17,579 bases of DNA from Clostridiales bacterium (GCA_020860025.1 JAJBVC010000061.1:1-17579), one strand, 5' to 3'. Counted from the first letter of the stretch, positions 6,118-14,513 are shown. The notes: generated by a model not told the origin, from the sequence alone. Numbers and translations are program-made.

Positions 6118-6621
6118 ATAGAAAAAAATTCTTACCGCTTCTGTTATATAAACGATTTTCCTATGTATGAGTATAAGGAAGAGGAAAAGAAAATTGGATT
6201 TACTCATAATCCGTTTTCAATGCCTCAGGGCGGTCTTGACGCTCTTAACAATATGGATCCTCTTGAAGTTCTTGCTTATCAGTATGATATTGTATGCAAC
6301 GGTGTTGAGCTTTCTTCCGGTGCCGTTCGTAACCACGATATTGATATTATGAAAAAAGCATTTGAAATAGCGGGCTATGATGAGGATGTGCTAAAAGAGA
6401 AATTCGGCGCACTTTATACCGCTTTTGAGTTCGGTGCACCGCCGCACGCAGGAATGGCTCCCGGTGTTGACCGTATGATTATGCTTTTGAGAAATGAAGA
6501 AAGTATAAGAGAGGTTATTCCGTTTCCTATGGATGGCAAAGCACAGGATCTTATGTGCGGCGCTCCGAGCGAAATTACGGAACAGCAGTTAAGAGAAGTA
6601 CACATTAAACTCAGAAAGTAA
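6118..6621 (+). CDS. aspS: Aspartyl-tRNA synthetase, C-terminal part after the internal TAG
   Basis: This continues the aspS frame directly after the TAG: residues 417-583 of the whole protein. It holds INDFPMYEY, the HNPFSMPQGG segment, the NGVELSSGAVRNHD strand region, and class II motif 3, GAPPHAGMAPGVDRMIMLL (522-540), with the ATP-binding arginine at 535. The first ATG is at 6163 (codon 432), but no Shine-Dalgarno precedes it and a protein from there would cut into the catalytic fold, so independent translation is unlikely. It ends in TAA, 13 bases before gatC. Conservation up to the stop codon suggests it is still under selection, or that the TAG is recent or an error. Confidence 0.85.
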   Translation: MEKNSYRFCYINDFPMYEYKEEEKKIGFTHNPFSMPQGGLDALNNMDPLEVLAYQYDIVCNGVELSSGAVRNHDIDIMKKAFEIAGYDEDVLKEKFGALYTAFEFGAPPHAGMAPGVDRMIMLLRNEESIREVIPFPMDGKAQDLMCGAPSEITEQQLREVHIKLRK

Positions 6622-6634
6622 AGGGGTTTGACTG

Positions 6635-6922
6635 ATGATTGGTAAAGATGAAGTTTTAAAGCTTGCAAAGCTTGCACGTCTTAGTTTTTCAGACGAGGAG
6701 CTTGACAAAATTATGAAGGATATGGACGATATTATCGCCTTTGCCGATACTATTAACAATTCAGTAGAGGGAGATGCGGAAAAAATCCGAAACGTATCTC
6801 TTAATGCACTGCCTGCCGAAGAATTTAGGGACGATATTGTAAAGGAATCGCTGCCAAATGAGAAAATTCTTTCAAACGTCAACGGTTCTAAAGGTATGTT
6901 CTGTGTTAAAGGAGGTATATAA
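6635..6922 (+). CDS. gatC: Asp/Glu-tRNA amidotransferase subunit C
   Basis: A small (95-residue) subunit that wraps around GatA and stabilises the GatCAB complex. This complex converts Asp-tRNA-Asn and Glu-tRNA-Gln to Asn-tRNA-Asn and Gln-tRNA-Gln. The N-terminus VLKLAKLARLSFSDEEL (7-23) is the family signature. The middle keeps the EFRDDIVKES motif (about 62-71, usually LRxDxV), and the C-terminus is the extended GMFCVKGGI strand. AAGGGG (6620s) provides the ribosome binding site 13 bases after aspS. The stop codon abuts the gatA start with no gap. Confidence 0.92.
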   Translation: MIGKDEVLKLAKLARLSFSDEELDKIMKDMDDIIAFADTINNSVEGDAEKIRNVSLNALPAEEFRDDIVKESLPNEKILSNVNGSKGMFCVKGGI

Positions 6923-8383
6923 ATGAGAGAAATTATTGCGCCTTTATCGCAAATGCTGAAAAACGGCGATATTTCATCAGCCGAGCTTACGCAAAAATAT
7001 ATTGACGCTATTGAAAATGATAACGAAAAATATAATGCTTACGTTTCAAAAACATTTGATAAGGCTATGGAAAATGCAAAAACAGCCGACGCTATGATTA
7101 AGGATGGCAGCGCAACCGCACTGACAGGTATTCCAATGACGTTAAAGGATAATATCTGTTCGGACGGTGATTTAACAACCTGTTGTTCAAAAATACTTGA
7201 GGGCTTTCGTCCTTACTATGATTCAACCGTGTGGTCAAAGCTCAAGGCGCAGGGCGCTGTTATGCTCGGCAAAACGAATATGGACGAATTTGCAATGGGT
7301 TCAACAAGTGAAACAAGCTGCTACGGCGCACCTCTCAATCCGAGAAATGTAAATCACGTAACAGGCGGTTCGTCAGGTGGCGTTGCCGCAGCTGTAACCG
7401 CTAATATTGCGGCTTACGGACTTGGTTCCGATACAGGTGGCTCTATACGTCAGCCTGCTTCATTTTGCGGAATTGTCGGTCTGAAGCCGACGTACGGCGC
7501 AGTTTCACGTTACGGTCTTATTGCTTACGGTTCATCTCTTGATCAAATCGGCGTGCTTGCTAATTCTATAAAGGATACAGCGCTTGTATTTGATTCAATA
7601 TCGGGCGTCGATATAAACGACCAAACGAGCGTCGATTTCGATTTCGGAAATATTGCCGATACATTGGGACAAACAAATGTAAAAGGGCTGAAAATCGGTG
7701 TTGCACGTGAATATTTTGAGGGAATAAACGATGAAGTAAAGGACGCTGTTTTTGAAGCGATTAACTTTTTTGAAGCAAACAGCGCTGAAATTATTGATAT
7801 TAAACTGCCTGTTTTACAGCAGACTTTGCCTGTTTATTACATTATCGCCTGTGCCGAAGCGTCATCAAACCTCGGCAGATATGACGGTATTCGTTACGGC
7901 TACAGACCCGAAAGTTTCAACGACGTTGAAGAAATGATTTTGAAAACACGTACCGAAGGCTTCGGTGATGAGGTTAAACGCAGAATAATGCTTGGTACTT
8001 ATGTGCTTTCATCAGGATATTACGATGCTTATTATAAGAAAGCCTGCCTTTTAAGACAAAATCTTATTGCGGATTTTGACGAGATTTTCACGACCTGCGA
8101 CGTTCTTATTGCGCCGACAGCGCCTAATACCGCTTTTGAACTGAATTTCAAGGGTGCTTCACCTGTTGAAATGTATTTGTCGGACATTGCGACGGTTCCC
8201 ATTAACATAACGGGTGTGCCGGCAATAAGCGTTCCGATTAAAAATGACAGCAACGGCTTGCCGATCGGTATGCAGATTATCGGCAAAAAATTCGCTGAAA
8301 AAACTATACTTGACGCAGCATATTTTTACGAAAAGAATGCTGATATTAAAGTCGAAAACTTTGAGGGAGGTGTTGTGCTGTGA
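6923..8383 (+). CDS. gatA: Asp/Glu-tRNA amidotransferase subunit A
   Basis: The glutaminase subunit of GatCAB: it releases ammonia from glutamine (or asparagine) and channels it to GatB. The 486 residues have the amidase-signature fold. The Ser-cisSer-Lys triad is complete: Lys75 in TLKDNI, Ser150 in GGSSGG and nucleophile Ser174 in DTGGSIRQP, each shifted by exactly four from S. aureus GatA (79, 154, 178). GTYVLSSGYYDAYYKKA and the C-terminal GLPIGMQIIGKKF segment are also typical. GGAGGT (6911-6916) lies within the end of gatC. The stop TGA overlaps the gatB start by 4 bases, so all three subunits are translationally coupled. Confidence 0.96.
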   Translation: MREIIAPLSQMLKNGDISSAELTQKYIDAIENDNEKYNAYVSKTFDKAMENAKTADAMIKDGSATALTGIPMTLKDNICSDGDLTTCCSKILEGFRPYYDSTVWSKLKAQGAVMLGKTNMDEFAMGSTSETSCYGAPLNPRNVNHVTGGSSGGVAAAVTANIAAYGLGSDTGGSIRQPASFCGIVGLKPTYGAVSRYGLIAYGSSLDQIGVLANSIKDTALVFDSISGVDINDQTSVDFDFGNIADTLGQTNVKGLKIGVAREYFEGINDEVKDAVFEAINFFEANSAEIIDIKLPVLQQTLPVYYIIACAEASSNLGRYDGIRYGYRPESFNDVEEMILKTRTEGFGDEVKRRIMLGTYVLSSGYYDAYYKKACLLRQNLIADFDEIFTTCDVLIAPTAPNTAFELNFKGASPVEMYLSDIATVPINITGVPAISVPIKNDSNGLPIGMQIIGKKFAEKTILDAAYFYEKNADIKVENFEGGVVL

Positions 8384-9795
8384 GTTATGAATTGGTTTGC
8401 GGAATTGAAACTCATATCGAGCTTGCCACAAAGACAAAGATTTTTTGCAGCTGTACAACGCAGTTTGGTGGTGAGCCTAATACCCATTGCTGTCCTGTTT
8501 GTACCGGTCAGCCGGGAACGCTCCCGATTCTTAATAAGCAGGTCATTGAATATGCTGTTCGTGCGGGACTTGCTGTTCACTGTGACATAAACAATAATTC
8601 CCATATGGACAGGAAAAACTATGTCTATCCCGATTTGCCAAAGGCTTATCAGATTTCTCAGTTTGATGAGCCTGTATGTATTAACGGCTATGTTGAACTT
8701 GATTCGGGCAAAAAAATCCGTATTGAGCGTATTCATATTGAGGAGGACGCAGGTAAGCTCGTTCACGACGGCGGTTATACCTATGTCGATTATAACCGTG
8801 GAGGAGTACCGCTTATTGAAATTGTTTCAATGGCTGATATATCGACACCGCAGGAGGCAAGAGAATATGCCGAAAAACTTCAGCTTATAATGCGTAATGT
8901 CGGCGTTTCCGACTGCAAAATGCAGGAAGGCTCTATGCGATGTGATGTTAACGTATCAATCCATCAGCCAAACGAGCCGTGGGGTACAAGAACAGAGATT
9001 AAGAATATTAACTCTCTTTCAAATATTGTTCGTGCTATGGAGCTTGAAATGGAACGTCAGGAGGATATTCTCGACTCAGGCGAAAAGGTAATTCAGTCCA
9101 CAATGCGTTACGATGCAAACAGCGATACTGTTTATGTTCTTCGCTCGAAAGAAAATGCGGACGACTACCGTTATTTCCCAGAACCGGATATTTTAAGATT
9201 TTATATCTCACCCGAAACAGTAGAGAGTATTCGCTCTTCGCTTCCTGAGCTTCCCGATGCTAAGCTTAAAAGATATGTAAACGATATGGGACTTCCCGAA
9301 AATAATGCACGTCTTATTTATAAGTACAGGAATGTTACAAAATTTTTTGACGAAGCGGTCAACGACGGCGCAGGTGCAAATAATGTACTAAATATGATTT
9401 TAGGGCCGATTTACGCAACGCTTCAGACTGAAGAGGATAAAGAAAATTTTGAAATTAAAACAACGTCAAAACAGCTTTCCGATCTTGTCAAGCTGATTGA
9501 TGAAAAGAAAATTCGTGCCAATAAGGCAAAGGAAGTTCTTTCAAAAATGCTTGAAAGCGGTAAGGACGTTACCGAATATATCAAAGAGGATGATTTATCC
9601 GGACTTTCGGATGATGATTTAAAAACACTTTGCCAAGGTGCGGTTAACGCAAACCCAAAGGCTGTTGAGGATATTAAATCTGGTAAGGACAAGGCAATCA
9701 ATGTTATGTTCGGTTATGTTATGAAAAATTCACGTGGAAAGGCTGACGTTAAAAAGGCTGAGGCTGTTATCCGTGAAATTATAGCAGGTATGTAA
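8380..9795 (+). CDS. gatB: Asp/Glu-tRNA amidotransferase subunit B
   Basis: The kinase/transamidase subunit: it phosphorylates the acyl group on mischarged tRNA using ATP, then amidates it with ammonia from GatA. The 471 residues include the opening GIETHIELATKTKIF (8-22) and the zinc-site cysteines Cys23, Cys25, Cys37/38 and Cys41. They also include NRGGVPLIEIV, the SMRCDVNVSI and TEIKNINS blocks of the catalytic cradle, and DYRYFPEPD. The C-terminal helical and YqeY-like tail (about 300-471) binds tRNA. The start is GTG at 8380 in a GTGA overlap with gatA, with GGGAGGT (8365-8371) at good spacing. No terminator hairpin is visible after it. Confidence 0.96.
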   Translation: MSYELVCGIETHIELATKTKIFCSCTTQFGGEPNTHCCPVCTGQPGTLPILNKQVIEYAVRAGLAVHCDINNNSHMDRKNYVYPDLPKAYQISQFDEPVCINGYVELDSGKKIRIERIHIEEDAGKLVHDGGYTYVDYNRGGVPLIEIVSMADISTPQEAREYAEKLQLIMRNVGVSDCKMQEGSMRCDVNVSIHQPNEPWGTRTEIKNINSLSNIVRAMELEMERQEDILDSGEKVIQSTMRYDANSDTVYVLRSKENADDYRYFPEPDILRFYISPETVESIRSSLPELPDAKLKRYVNDMGLPENNARLIYKYRNVTKFFDEAVNDGAGANNVLNMILGPIYATLQTEEDKENFEIKTTSKQLSDLVKLIDEKKIRANKAKEVLSKMLESGKDVTEYIKEDDLSGLSDDDLKTLCQGAVNANPKAVEDIKSGKDKAINVMFGYVMKNSRGKADVKKAEAVIREIIAGM

Positions 9796-9836
9796 TTTTT
9801 AAATCATAATTTTGTTAATTTTATACAAAAAAGTGG

Positions 9837-9865
9837 TTGATATGTAAATGTTTTTACTGTATAAT
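9837..9865 (+). promoter_or_regulatory. Promoter of the GH3 glycosidase gene
   Basis: TTGATA (9837-9842) and TATAAT (9860-9865) are exactly 17 bases apart, with transcription expected to start near 9872. The region 9796-9836 is AT-rich without a terminator, so some readthrough from gatB is possible. Confidence 0.8.
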
Positions 9866-9884
9866 AATAGTATTACTAATTTGA

Positions 9885-9918
9885 GAGGAGCGTAGCGTAA
9901 ATTACGCTGATTATTATG
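9885..9918 (+). promoter_or_regulatory. Palindrome between Shine-Dalgarno and start codon of the GH3 gene
   Basis: GAGGAG (9885-9890) is the only ribosome binding site, but it lies 25 bases before the ATG. Between them is AGCGTAA-A-TTACGCT (9894-9908), able to form a 6 bp hairpin with a three-base loop. Folding it out leaves 10 bases between the Shine-Dalgarno and ATG, close to ideal. It could instead be an operator just downstream of the transcription start. The sequence is certain; the function is inferred. Confidence 0.55.
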
Positions 9919-12375
9919 AAACACCCTGATATTATTAAAAAAATGACGCTTGAGCAAAAGGCTGCTTTTGTATCAGGCTTTGACTACTGGCATTTAGAGG
10001 AATGTGCTGAACTCGGACTTCCTAAAATTATGATTACTGACGGCCCTCACGGTCTGCGTAAGCAGAATACGGATAAGAAATCATCCGACGGCATAGGTCT
10101 TGGTAATTCGGTTCCCGCTACTTGTTTTCCGCCTGCGTCAACATCATCCTGTTCTTGGGACGAGGATTTGCTCAGAGCAGAGGGCGAGGCTCTCGGTGAA
10201 GAATGTCTAAAGGAGCAGGTTTCAACTATTCTCGGACCCGGTACAAATATTAAGCGTTCACCTGTTTGCGGCCGTAACTTTGAGTATTTCAGCGAGGATC
10301 CGTACCTTGCGGGAAAATGCTCAGCAAATCTTGTAAACGGTGTGCAGTCAAAGGGTGTTGGTACATCTCTCAAGCATTTTGCCTGCAATTCGCAAGAGGC
10401 TTTTCGTATGGTTATCAACGAGGTAATTGACGAAAGAGCTATGCGTGAGCTTTATCTTACAGCATTTGAAATCTGTGTTAAAGAAGCTCAGCCGTGGACT
10501 ATAATGAATTCATATAACAGAATTAACGGTGTTTACGCTTCGCAAAATCATCACCTTCAGGAGGAAATTCTCCGTGATGAGTGGGGATTTAAGGGCTTGC
10601 TTGTTACCGACTGGGGTGCTTCCGTTGACCGTGTTCCCGGCTTAATTAACGGAACCGATCTTGAAATGCCTTCATCTGGTACACTTAATTCAAAGAAAAT
10701 TATCGAAGCTGTTAATAACGGCTCGCTTGATATTGCCGTTCTTGACAAGAGAGTTGACAATGTTGTTGATTTGATTGTTAAGTCAAAGCCGGCACTTGAA
10801 AAGAAGCATACGTACGATGTTGAGGCTCACCATAAGCTTGCTCAAAAGGTTGCTGAGGGCTCAATGGTTCTGCTTAAAAACGACGACAATATTCTTCCTC
10901 TCAAACAGGGTCAAAAGGTTGCCGTTATCGGAGAAATGGCAAAATCTCCACGTTTCCAGGGCGCAGGCTCTTCGGTCATCAATCCTACTAAGCTTGATAA
11001 TGCGTATGACGAACTTAAAAAACTCGGCGTTGATATGATTTATGCTCAAGGCTACGAAAAGAGTAAGGATGAAATCAACGACGCACTTGTAAATGAAGCT
11101 GTAACGGCTGCTAAGAATGCAGATGTTGCGCTCGTCTTTGTCGGTCTTACGGAAGAATTTGAGGGCGAGGGCTATGACAGGGAAAATATCGAAATGCCAA
11201 ACAGCCACAACAATCTCGTTTCTCTTGTTGCAAATGCAAATCCAAATACCGCCGTTGTTCTTGCAGGCGGTTCCGTTATCAATTTAAAGTGGATTAACGA
11301 GGTTAAGGGACTTCTTAATTCGGGACTTGGAGGTCAGGCAGGCGGCGCAGCCGTTGCAAATATTCTTACCGGCAATGTTAATCCGTCAGGCAAGACTTCC
11401 GAAACATATCCGCTTTCATTTGATGAAAATCCGACATACGGCAATTATCCGGGCGGTCCTGTTACGAGTGAGCATAGAGAGTCTGTATATATCGGCTATC
11501 GTTATTATGATAAAGCCGGTAAGGACGTTTTGTTCCCGTTTGGTTACGGACTTTCATATACAACTTTCGAGTACAGTGATATTAAACTTTCTTCCGACAG
11601 TATTAAGGACACAGATACAGTTAAAGTGTCGTTTAAGATTAAGAATACAGGCAGTGTTGACGGTGCTGAAATAGCACAGATTTACGTTGCCGATAAGGAA
11701 TCTACAATCTTCCGTCCTGTTAAGGAGCTTCGTGCGTTTAAGAAAGTATTCCTTAAAGCAGGCGAGGAAAAGGAAGTTTCCGTAGAACTTTCAAAGAGAG
11801 CGTTTGCATTCTTTAATGTAAACATCAATGACTGGATGGTTGAAACAGGCGAATTCGATATTATGGTTGGTGCGTCAAGCCGTGATATTAAGCTGAGCGC
11901 AACTATGACTGTTACATCTACTGTTGATGCTGAAATTCCTGATTACAGTAAAACAGCTCCCGCTTATTACAGTGCGGATGTCAGTGGTATGAAGGGCGAG
12001 CAGTTTGAAGCCGTTTACGGCGATAAGCTTCCGTCACCTGAACCTGATACGACTAAGAAAATTGATATTTACTGCTGTCTTAATGATGCAAGGCATACAA
12101 AGTGGGGCGGTAAAATCTGCAGACTTATTGAGGGAATTATGTCCAAGATGGGTTCTGCCGAAAACGGCGACGGCAAAATGCTTGCCGCTATGGCAACTCA
12201 AATTCCTATTCGTAACTTTATTGCTATGAGTATGGGTGTATTTTCGCCCGAAATGGCAGACGGTCTTTTGATGATGCTCAATGATGATGAGTCAAGCTTT
12301 GCCGGCTTCAATAAGATATTCTGGAGATTAGGCGGCGCTCTTACAAGACTTCCTGCTCTTTTGAAATCAATTTAA
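9916..12375 (+). CDS. Glycoside hydrolase family 3, beta-glucosidase-like, cytoplasmic
   Basis: An 819-residue GH3 enzyme that should release sugars from the non-reducing end of beta-linked glycans. The TIM-barrel domain (about 1-290) has TDGPHGLR (41-48), GRNFEYFSEDPY (119-130), KHF (153-155) and LLVTDWGAS (228-236), in which Asp232 is the expected nucleophile. The alpha/beta sandwich (about 300-545) has EFEGEGYDRE (414-423); Glu416 or Glu418 is the likely acid/base. FGYGLSYTTFEY leads into a fibronectin-III-like domain (about 555-665). A further region of about 150 residues (670-819) is not part of the standard fold. There is no signal peptide, so it likely acts on imported oligosaccharides. 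Exact substrate (gluco-, xylo- or other) is not readable. It has its own promoter and terminator, so it is monocistronic. Confidence 0.92.
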   Translation: MKHPDIIKKMTLEQKAAFVSGFDYWHLEECAELGLPKIMITDGPHGLRKQNTDKKSSDGIGLGNSVPATCFPPASTSSCSWDEDLLRAEGEALGEECLKEQVSTILGPGTNIKRSPVCGRNFEYFSEDPYLAGKCSANLVNGVQSKGVGTSLKHFACNSQEAFRMVINEVIDERAMRELYLTAFEICVKEAQPWTIMNSYNRINGVYASQNHHLQEEILRDEWGFKGLLVTDWGASVDRVPGLINGTDLEMPSSGTLNSKKIIEAVNNGSLDIAVLDKRVDNVVDLIVKSKPALEKKHTYDVEAHHKLAQKVAEGSMVLLKNDDNILPLKQGQKVAVIGEMAKSPRFQGAGSSVINPTKLDNAYDELKKLGVDMIYAQGYEKSKDEINDALVNEAVTAAKNADVALVFVGLTEEFEGEGYDRENIEMPNSHNNLVSLVANANPNTAVVLAGGSVINLKWINEVKGLLNSGLGGQAGGAAVANILTGNVNPSGKTSETYPLSFDENPTYGNYPGGPVTSEHRESVYIGYRYYDKAGKDVLFPFGYGLSYTTFEYSDIKLSSDSIKDTDTVKVSFKIKNTGSVDGAEIAQIYVADKESTIFRPVKELRAFKKVFLKAGEEKEVSVELSKRAFAFFNVNINDWMVETGEFDIMVGASSRDIKLSATMTVTSTVDAEIPDYSKTAPAYYSADVSGMKGEQFEAVYGDKLPSPEPDTTKKIDIYCCLNDARHTKWGGKICRLIEGIMSKMGSAENGDGKMLAAMATQIPIRNFIAMSMGVFSPEMADGLLMMLNDDESSFAGFNKIFWRLGGALTRLPALLKSI

Positions 12376-12389
12376 TTGAATAAATTTTG

Positions 12390-12437
12390 CCCCTGTATGA
12401 GTCAGAATTAACTGAAAAATACAGGGGTTTATTTTTT
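12390..12437 (+). terminator. Intrinsic terminator after the GH3 gene
   Basis: CCCCTGTAT (12390-12398) pairs with ATACAGGGG (12419-12427) as a perfect 9 bp stem with a 20-base loop. It is followed by TTTATTTTTT (12428-12437). Confidence 0.9.
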
Positions 12438-12458
12438 GTTAAATGAACAACAGAACAG

Positions 12459-12487
12459 TTGTAATATGAAATTTTATATGTTAAAAT
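12459..12487 (+). promoter_or_regulatory. Possible promoter of the dockerin-protein gene
   Basis: TTGTAA (12459-12464) and TAAAAT (12482-12487) are 17 bases apart, downstream of the GH3 terminator. Transcription would begin only a few bases before the Shine-Dalgarno GGAGGTG (12499-12505), giving a very short leader, so the assignment is tentative. Confidence 0.4.
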
Positions 12488-12512
12488 AAGAAAAAACGGA
12501 GGTGCAGTACGT

Positions 12513-14462
12513 ATGAAACAAAAAATAATTGCTTTATTCAGTATGTTGTCATTAGTGATGATAACGCTTTTCTGTACCTCTTTTCCTGCATATGCAGCAC
12601 AGGAAACGGATATAGAAAAAACTCAGCTTGGCAGCAGCGATACTTATTACGAATTTGATGCCGAAACAAAAACGCTTACTATCTCAGGAACGGGTGCAAC
12701 TCCCGATTTTACAAATACAAGTGGCGCCTCATCATCGCAGCCTTGGGTCAGCTGGAGGGGTAATTCTATTGACTATGTTGTTGTTGAGGAGGGCGTAACC
12801 TGCCTCGGAACATACTGCTTTTACTATGTTAAAGCAACGCAGTTCACATTGCCCGAAAGTCTTGAAACAATTTCACAGTATGCTATGTCAGGTACAAATA
12901 ATATTACAGAGCTTACTTTGCCGAGCAACCTGAAAACGATAGCTGCCGATGCTTTTTATCAGTGCATTGCACTTGAAAGCATTACGATTCCGTCATCAGT
13001 TACAACGATAGGAAATGAAGCTTTTCAGGGCTGTACCGCACTTACGTCTGTTGAATTTGAAAATCCGGCTGCTGAAATAAGTATTGGCAAAAAAGCATTT
13101 ATGGGATGCAGTTCGCTTATGAGTGTTACAGTTCCTAAAAATGCCGAGCTCGGCGCAAACAGCTTTGGATATTCAAAGGCGAGCGCAAGCGGAGTTTACA
13201 GCGATTTTATTTTGTATATTTATCGTGACTCTCCTGCTTATGAATATGTGCAGACGTATCTTGTTAATTATGTTTTGCTTGACTCAATAGATATAAGCGA
13301 AGCTCAGACGATTGACTGTACATATTATTCCGATACGCTTGATTCAACTATGTATTTTTATTTTACTCCGTCTGTCAGTGCCGTTTATGATTTTTATTCA
13401 TCAGGCGATATTGATGTTGAATGTACGCTTTTTGATTCGTCGGATAATGAAATAACTTCTAATCTCGACGTTTCAATTTATGATTTAAACTTTAAAATAT
13501 CGTACAGCCTGACTGCCGGTGAAACATATTACTATGCCGTTACAAGCAACAATTCGCTCGGCGATTATTCAGTAACTCTTTTTCCTCATACAGTATCATC
13601 AATAGAACCGAAATTTGATACTCAGCTTGAGTTTTCGGCACAGCAGGGTGAAGAATATGATGTGCTTGCAGGGCTTGAAAATAATGATATTACAGTAATA
13701 TTTGATACAGGCTACAGTGAAGATGTAACATTTTCAGACGGCAGTTATTATCACGATTATGAAATGACATATTATGACGATCAGTCTCAAAGCGCATGGA
13801 GCTGCGGCAGTCACAGCGCATATATGTATTTGGGTGATAAAAGTATAGAAATCAGCGTTACTGTTACTCATTCATATTCAGCCGTAGTCGTTGCACCGAC
13901 ATATAATGAAATGGGTTACACGGCATATATCTGTTCCGTGTGCGGCGATACTTACTACAGCGATTATGTTGAAAGCACAGGAATAAAGGTTACGGGCAGA
14001 GCGGTTCTTATGGAAAACACCGACGGCTCTCATCCAAATAATTATACATTATCGCTTATTACGGTTACAGCCGACGGCGAGGAAGTTTTTACAACAGATA
14101 CCGACGGCACATTTGAATTTTATATTGATGCGGACATAACAAGCATTACGCTGAGCGGTTTGTATGCAAAGGAATGTACCGTTTTAATAACCGATGATGG
14201 CAGCGGTGAGACTGATTTGGGCGATATCGCACTCTTTAATTTTGACTATAATTCCGACGGATATGTAAACGCAAAGGATTTTGCAATTTTAAGAGGTCTG
14301 TACGGCAGCTACGACTTGCAGGAAAATTATGAATTAACAGCGATAGATTATAACCATGACGGTGTTTTGGACAGCGATGACTGGAACAGCGTCGGTGCTT
14401 CAAATTTCTTTTCGTGTATAAAAATAGATGAAAGTATATACAAAAGTACAGATAATTCTTAA
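12513..14462 (+). CDS. Secreted leucine-rich-repeat protein with C-terminal type I dockerin
   Basis: 649 residues. A signal peptide (1-29, cleavage likely after AYA) shows export. Residues about 40-105 form a beta-rich cap typical of BspA-like proteins. BspA-type (LRR_5) repeats follow at about 110-215, with the pattern LTLPSNLKTIAADAFYQC / ITIPSSVTTIGNEAFQGC. Residues 255-450 look like beta-sandwich modules. HSYSAVVVAPTYNEMGYTAYICSVCG (from 453) resembles a short Cys-pair repeat seen in clostridial surface proteins. A carboxypeptidase-regulatory-like module follows (about 491-572). The dockerin has two calcium loops, Asp578-Asn580-Asp582-Asn586-Asp589 and Asp612-Asn614-Asp616-Asp620-Asp623. 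It would plug into a cohesin scaffold on the cell surface, the LRRs binding protein or carbohydrate. No catalytic domain is evident. GGAGGTG precedes the start. Confidence 0.88.
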   Translation: MKQKIIALFSMLSLVMITLFCTSFPAYAAQETDIEKTQLGSSDTYYEFDAETKTLTISGTGATPDFTNTSGASSSQPWVSWRGNSIDYVVVEEGVTCLGTYCFYYVKATQFTLPESLETISQYAMSGTNNITELTLPSNLKTIAADAFYQCIALESITIPSSVTTIGNEAFQGCTALTSVEFENPAAEISIGKKAFMGCSSLMSVTVPKNAELGANSFGYSKASASGVYSDFILYIYRDSPAYEYVQTYLVNYVLLDSIDISEAQTIDCTYYSDTLDSTMYFYFTPSVSAVYDFYSSGDIDVECTLFDSSDNEITSNLDVSIYDLNFKISYSLTAGETYYYAVTSNNSLGDYSVTLFPHTVSSIEPKFDTQLEFSAQQGEEYDVLAGLENNDITVIFDTGYSEDVTFSDGSYYHDYEMTYYDDQSQSAWSCGSHSAYMYLGDKSIEISVTVTHSYSAVVVAPTYNEMGYTAYICSVCGDTYYSDYVESTGIKVTGRAVLMENTDGSHPNNYTLSLITVTADGEEVFTTDTDGTFEFYIDADITSITLSGLYAKECTVLITDDGSGETDLGDIALFNFDYNSDGYVNAKDFAILRGLYGSYDLQENYELTAIDYNHDGVLDSDDWNSVGASNFFSCIKIDESIYKSTDNS

Positions 14463-14484
14463 TATATATTGTTTACTTTTGATA

Positions 14485-14513
14485 TTGAAAAAAACATCGT
14501 TTTAAATTATAAT
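14485..14513 (+). promoter_or_regulatory. Promoter of the purE operon
   Basis: TTGAAA (14485-14490) and TATAAT (14508-14513) are 17 bases apart; transcription should begin near 14520. The leader has a palindrome AGTTATAACT (14524-14533) and a weak stem TAAAGC/GCTTTA (14533-14538 with 14547-14552) followed by A's. I see neither a PurR box nor a purine riboswitch. No terminator for the upstream gene lies between 14463 and this promoter. Confidence 0.75.

Noticed and set aside
6163..6621. A separately translated small protein starting at ATG 6163.
   Set aside because: No Shine-Dalgarno precedes it, and it is exactly the missing C-terminal part of AspRS in the same frame, cut within a conserved strand.
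10047..11208. Long reverse-strand open frames inside the GH3 gene, and similar ones elsewhere.
   Set aside because: They lie opposite strongly conserved coding sequence, have no ribosome binding sites and resemble no family, so they are shadows of the real genes.
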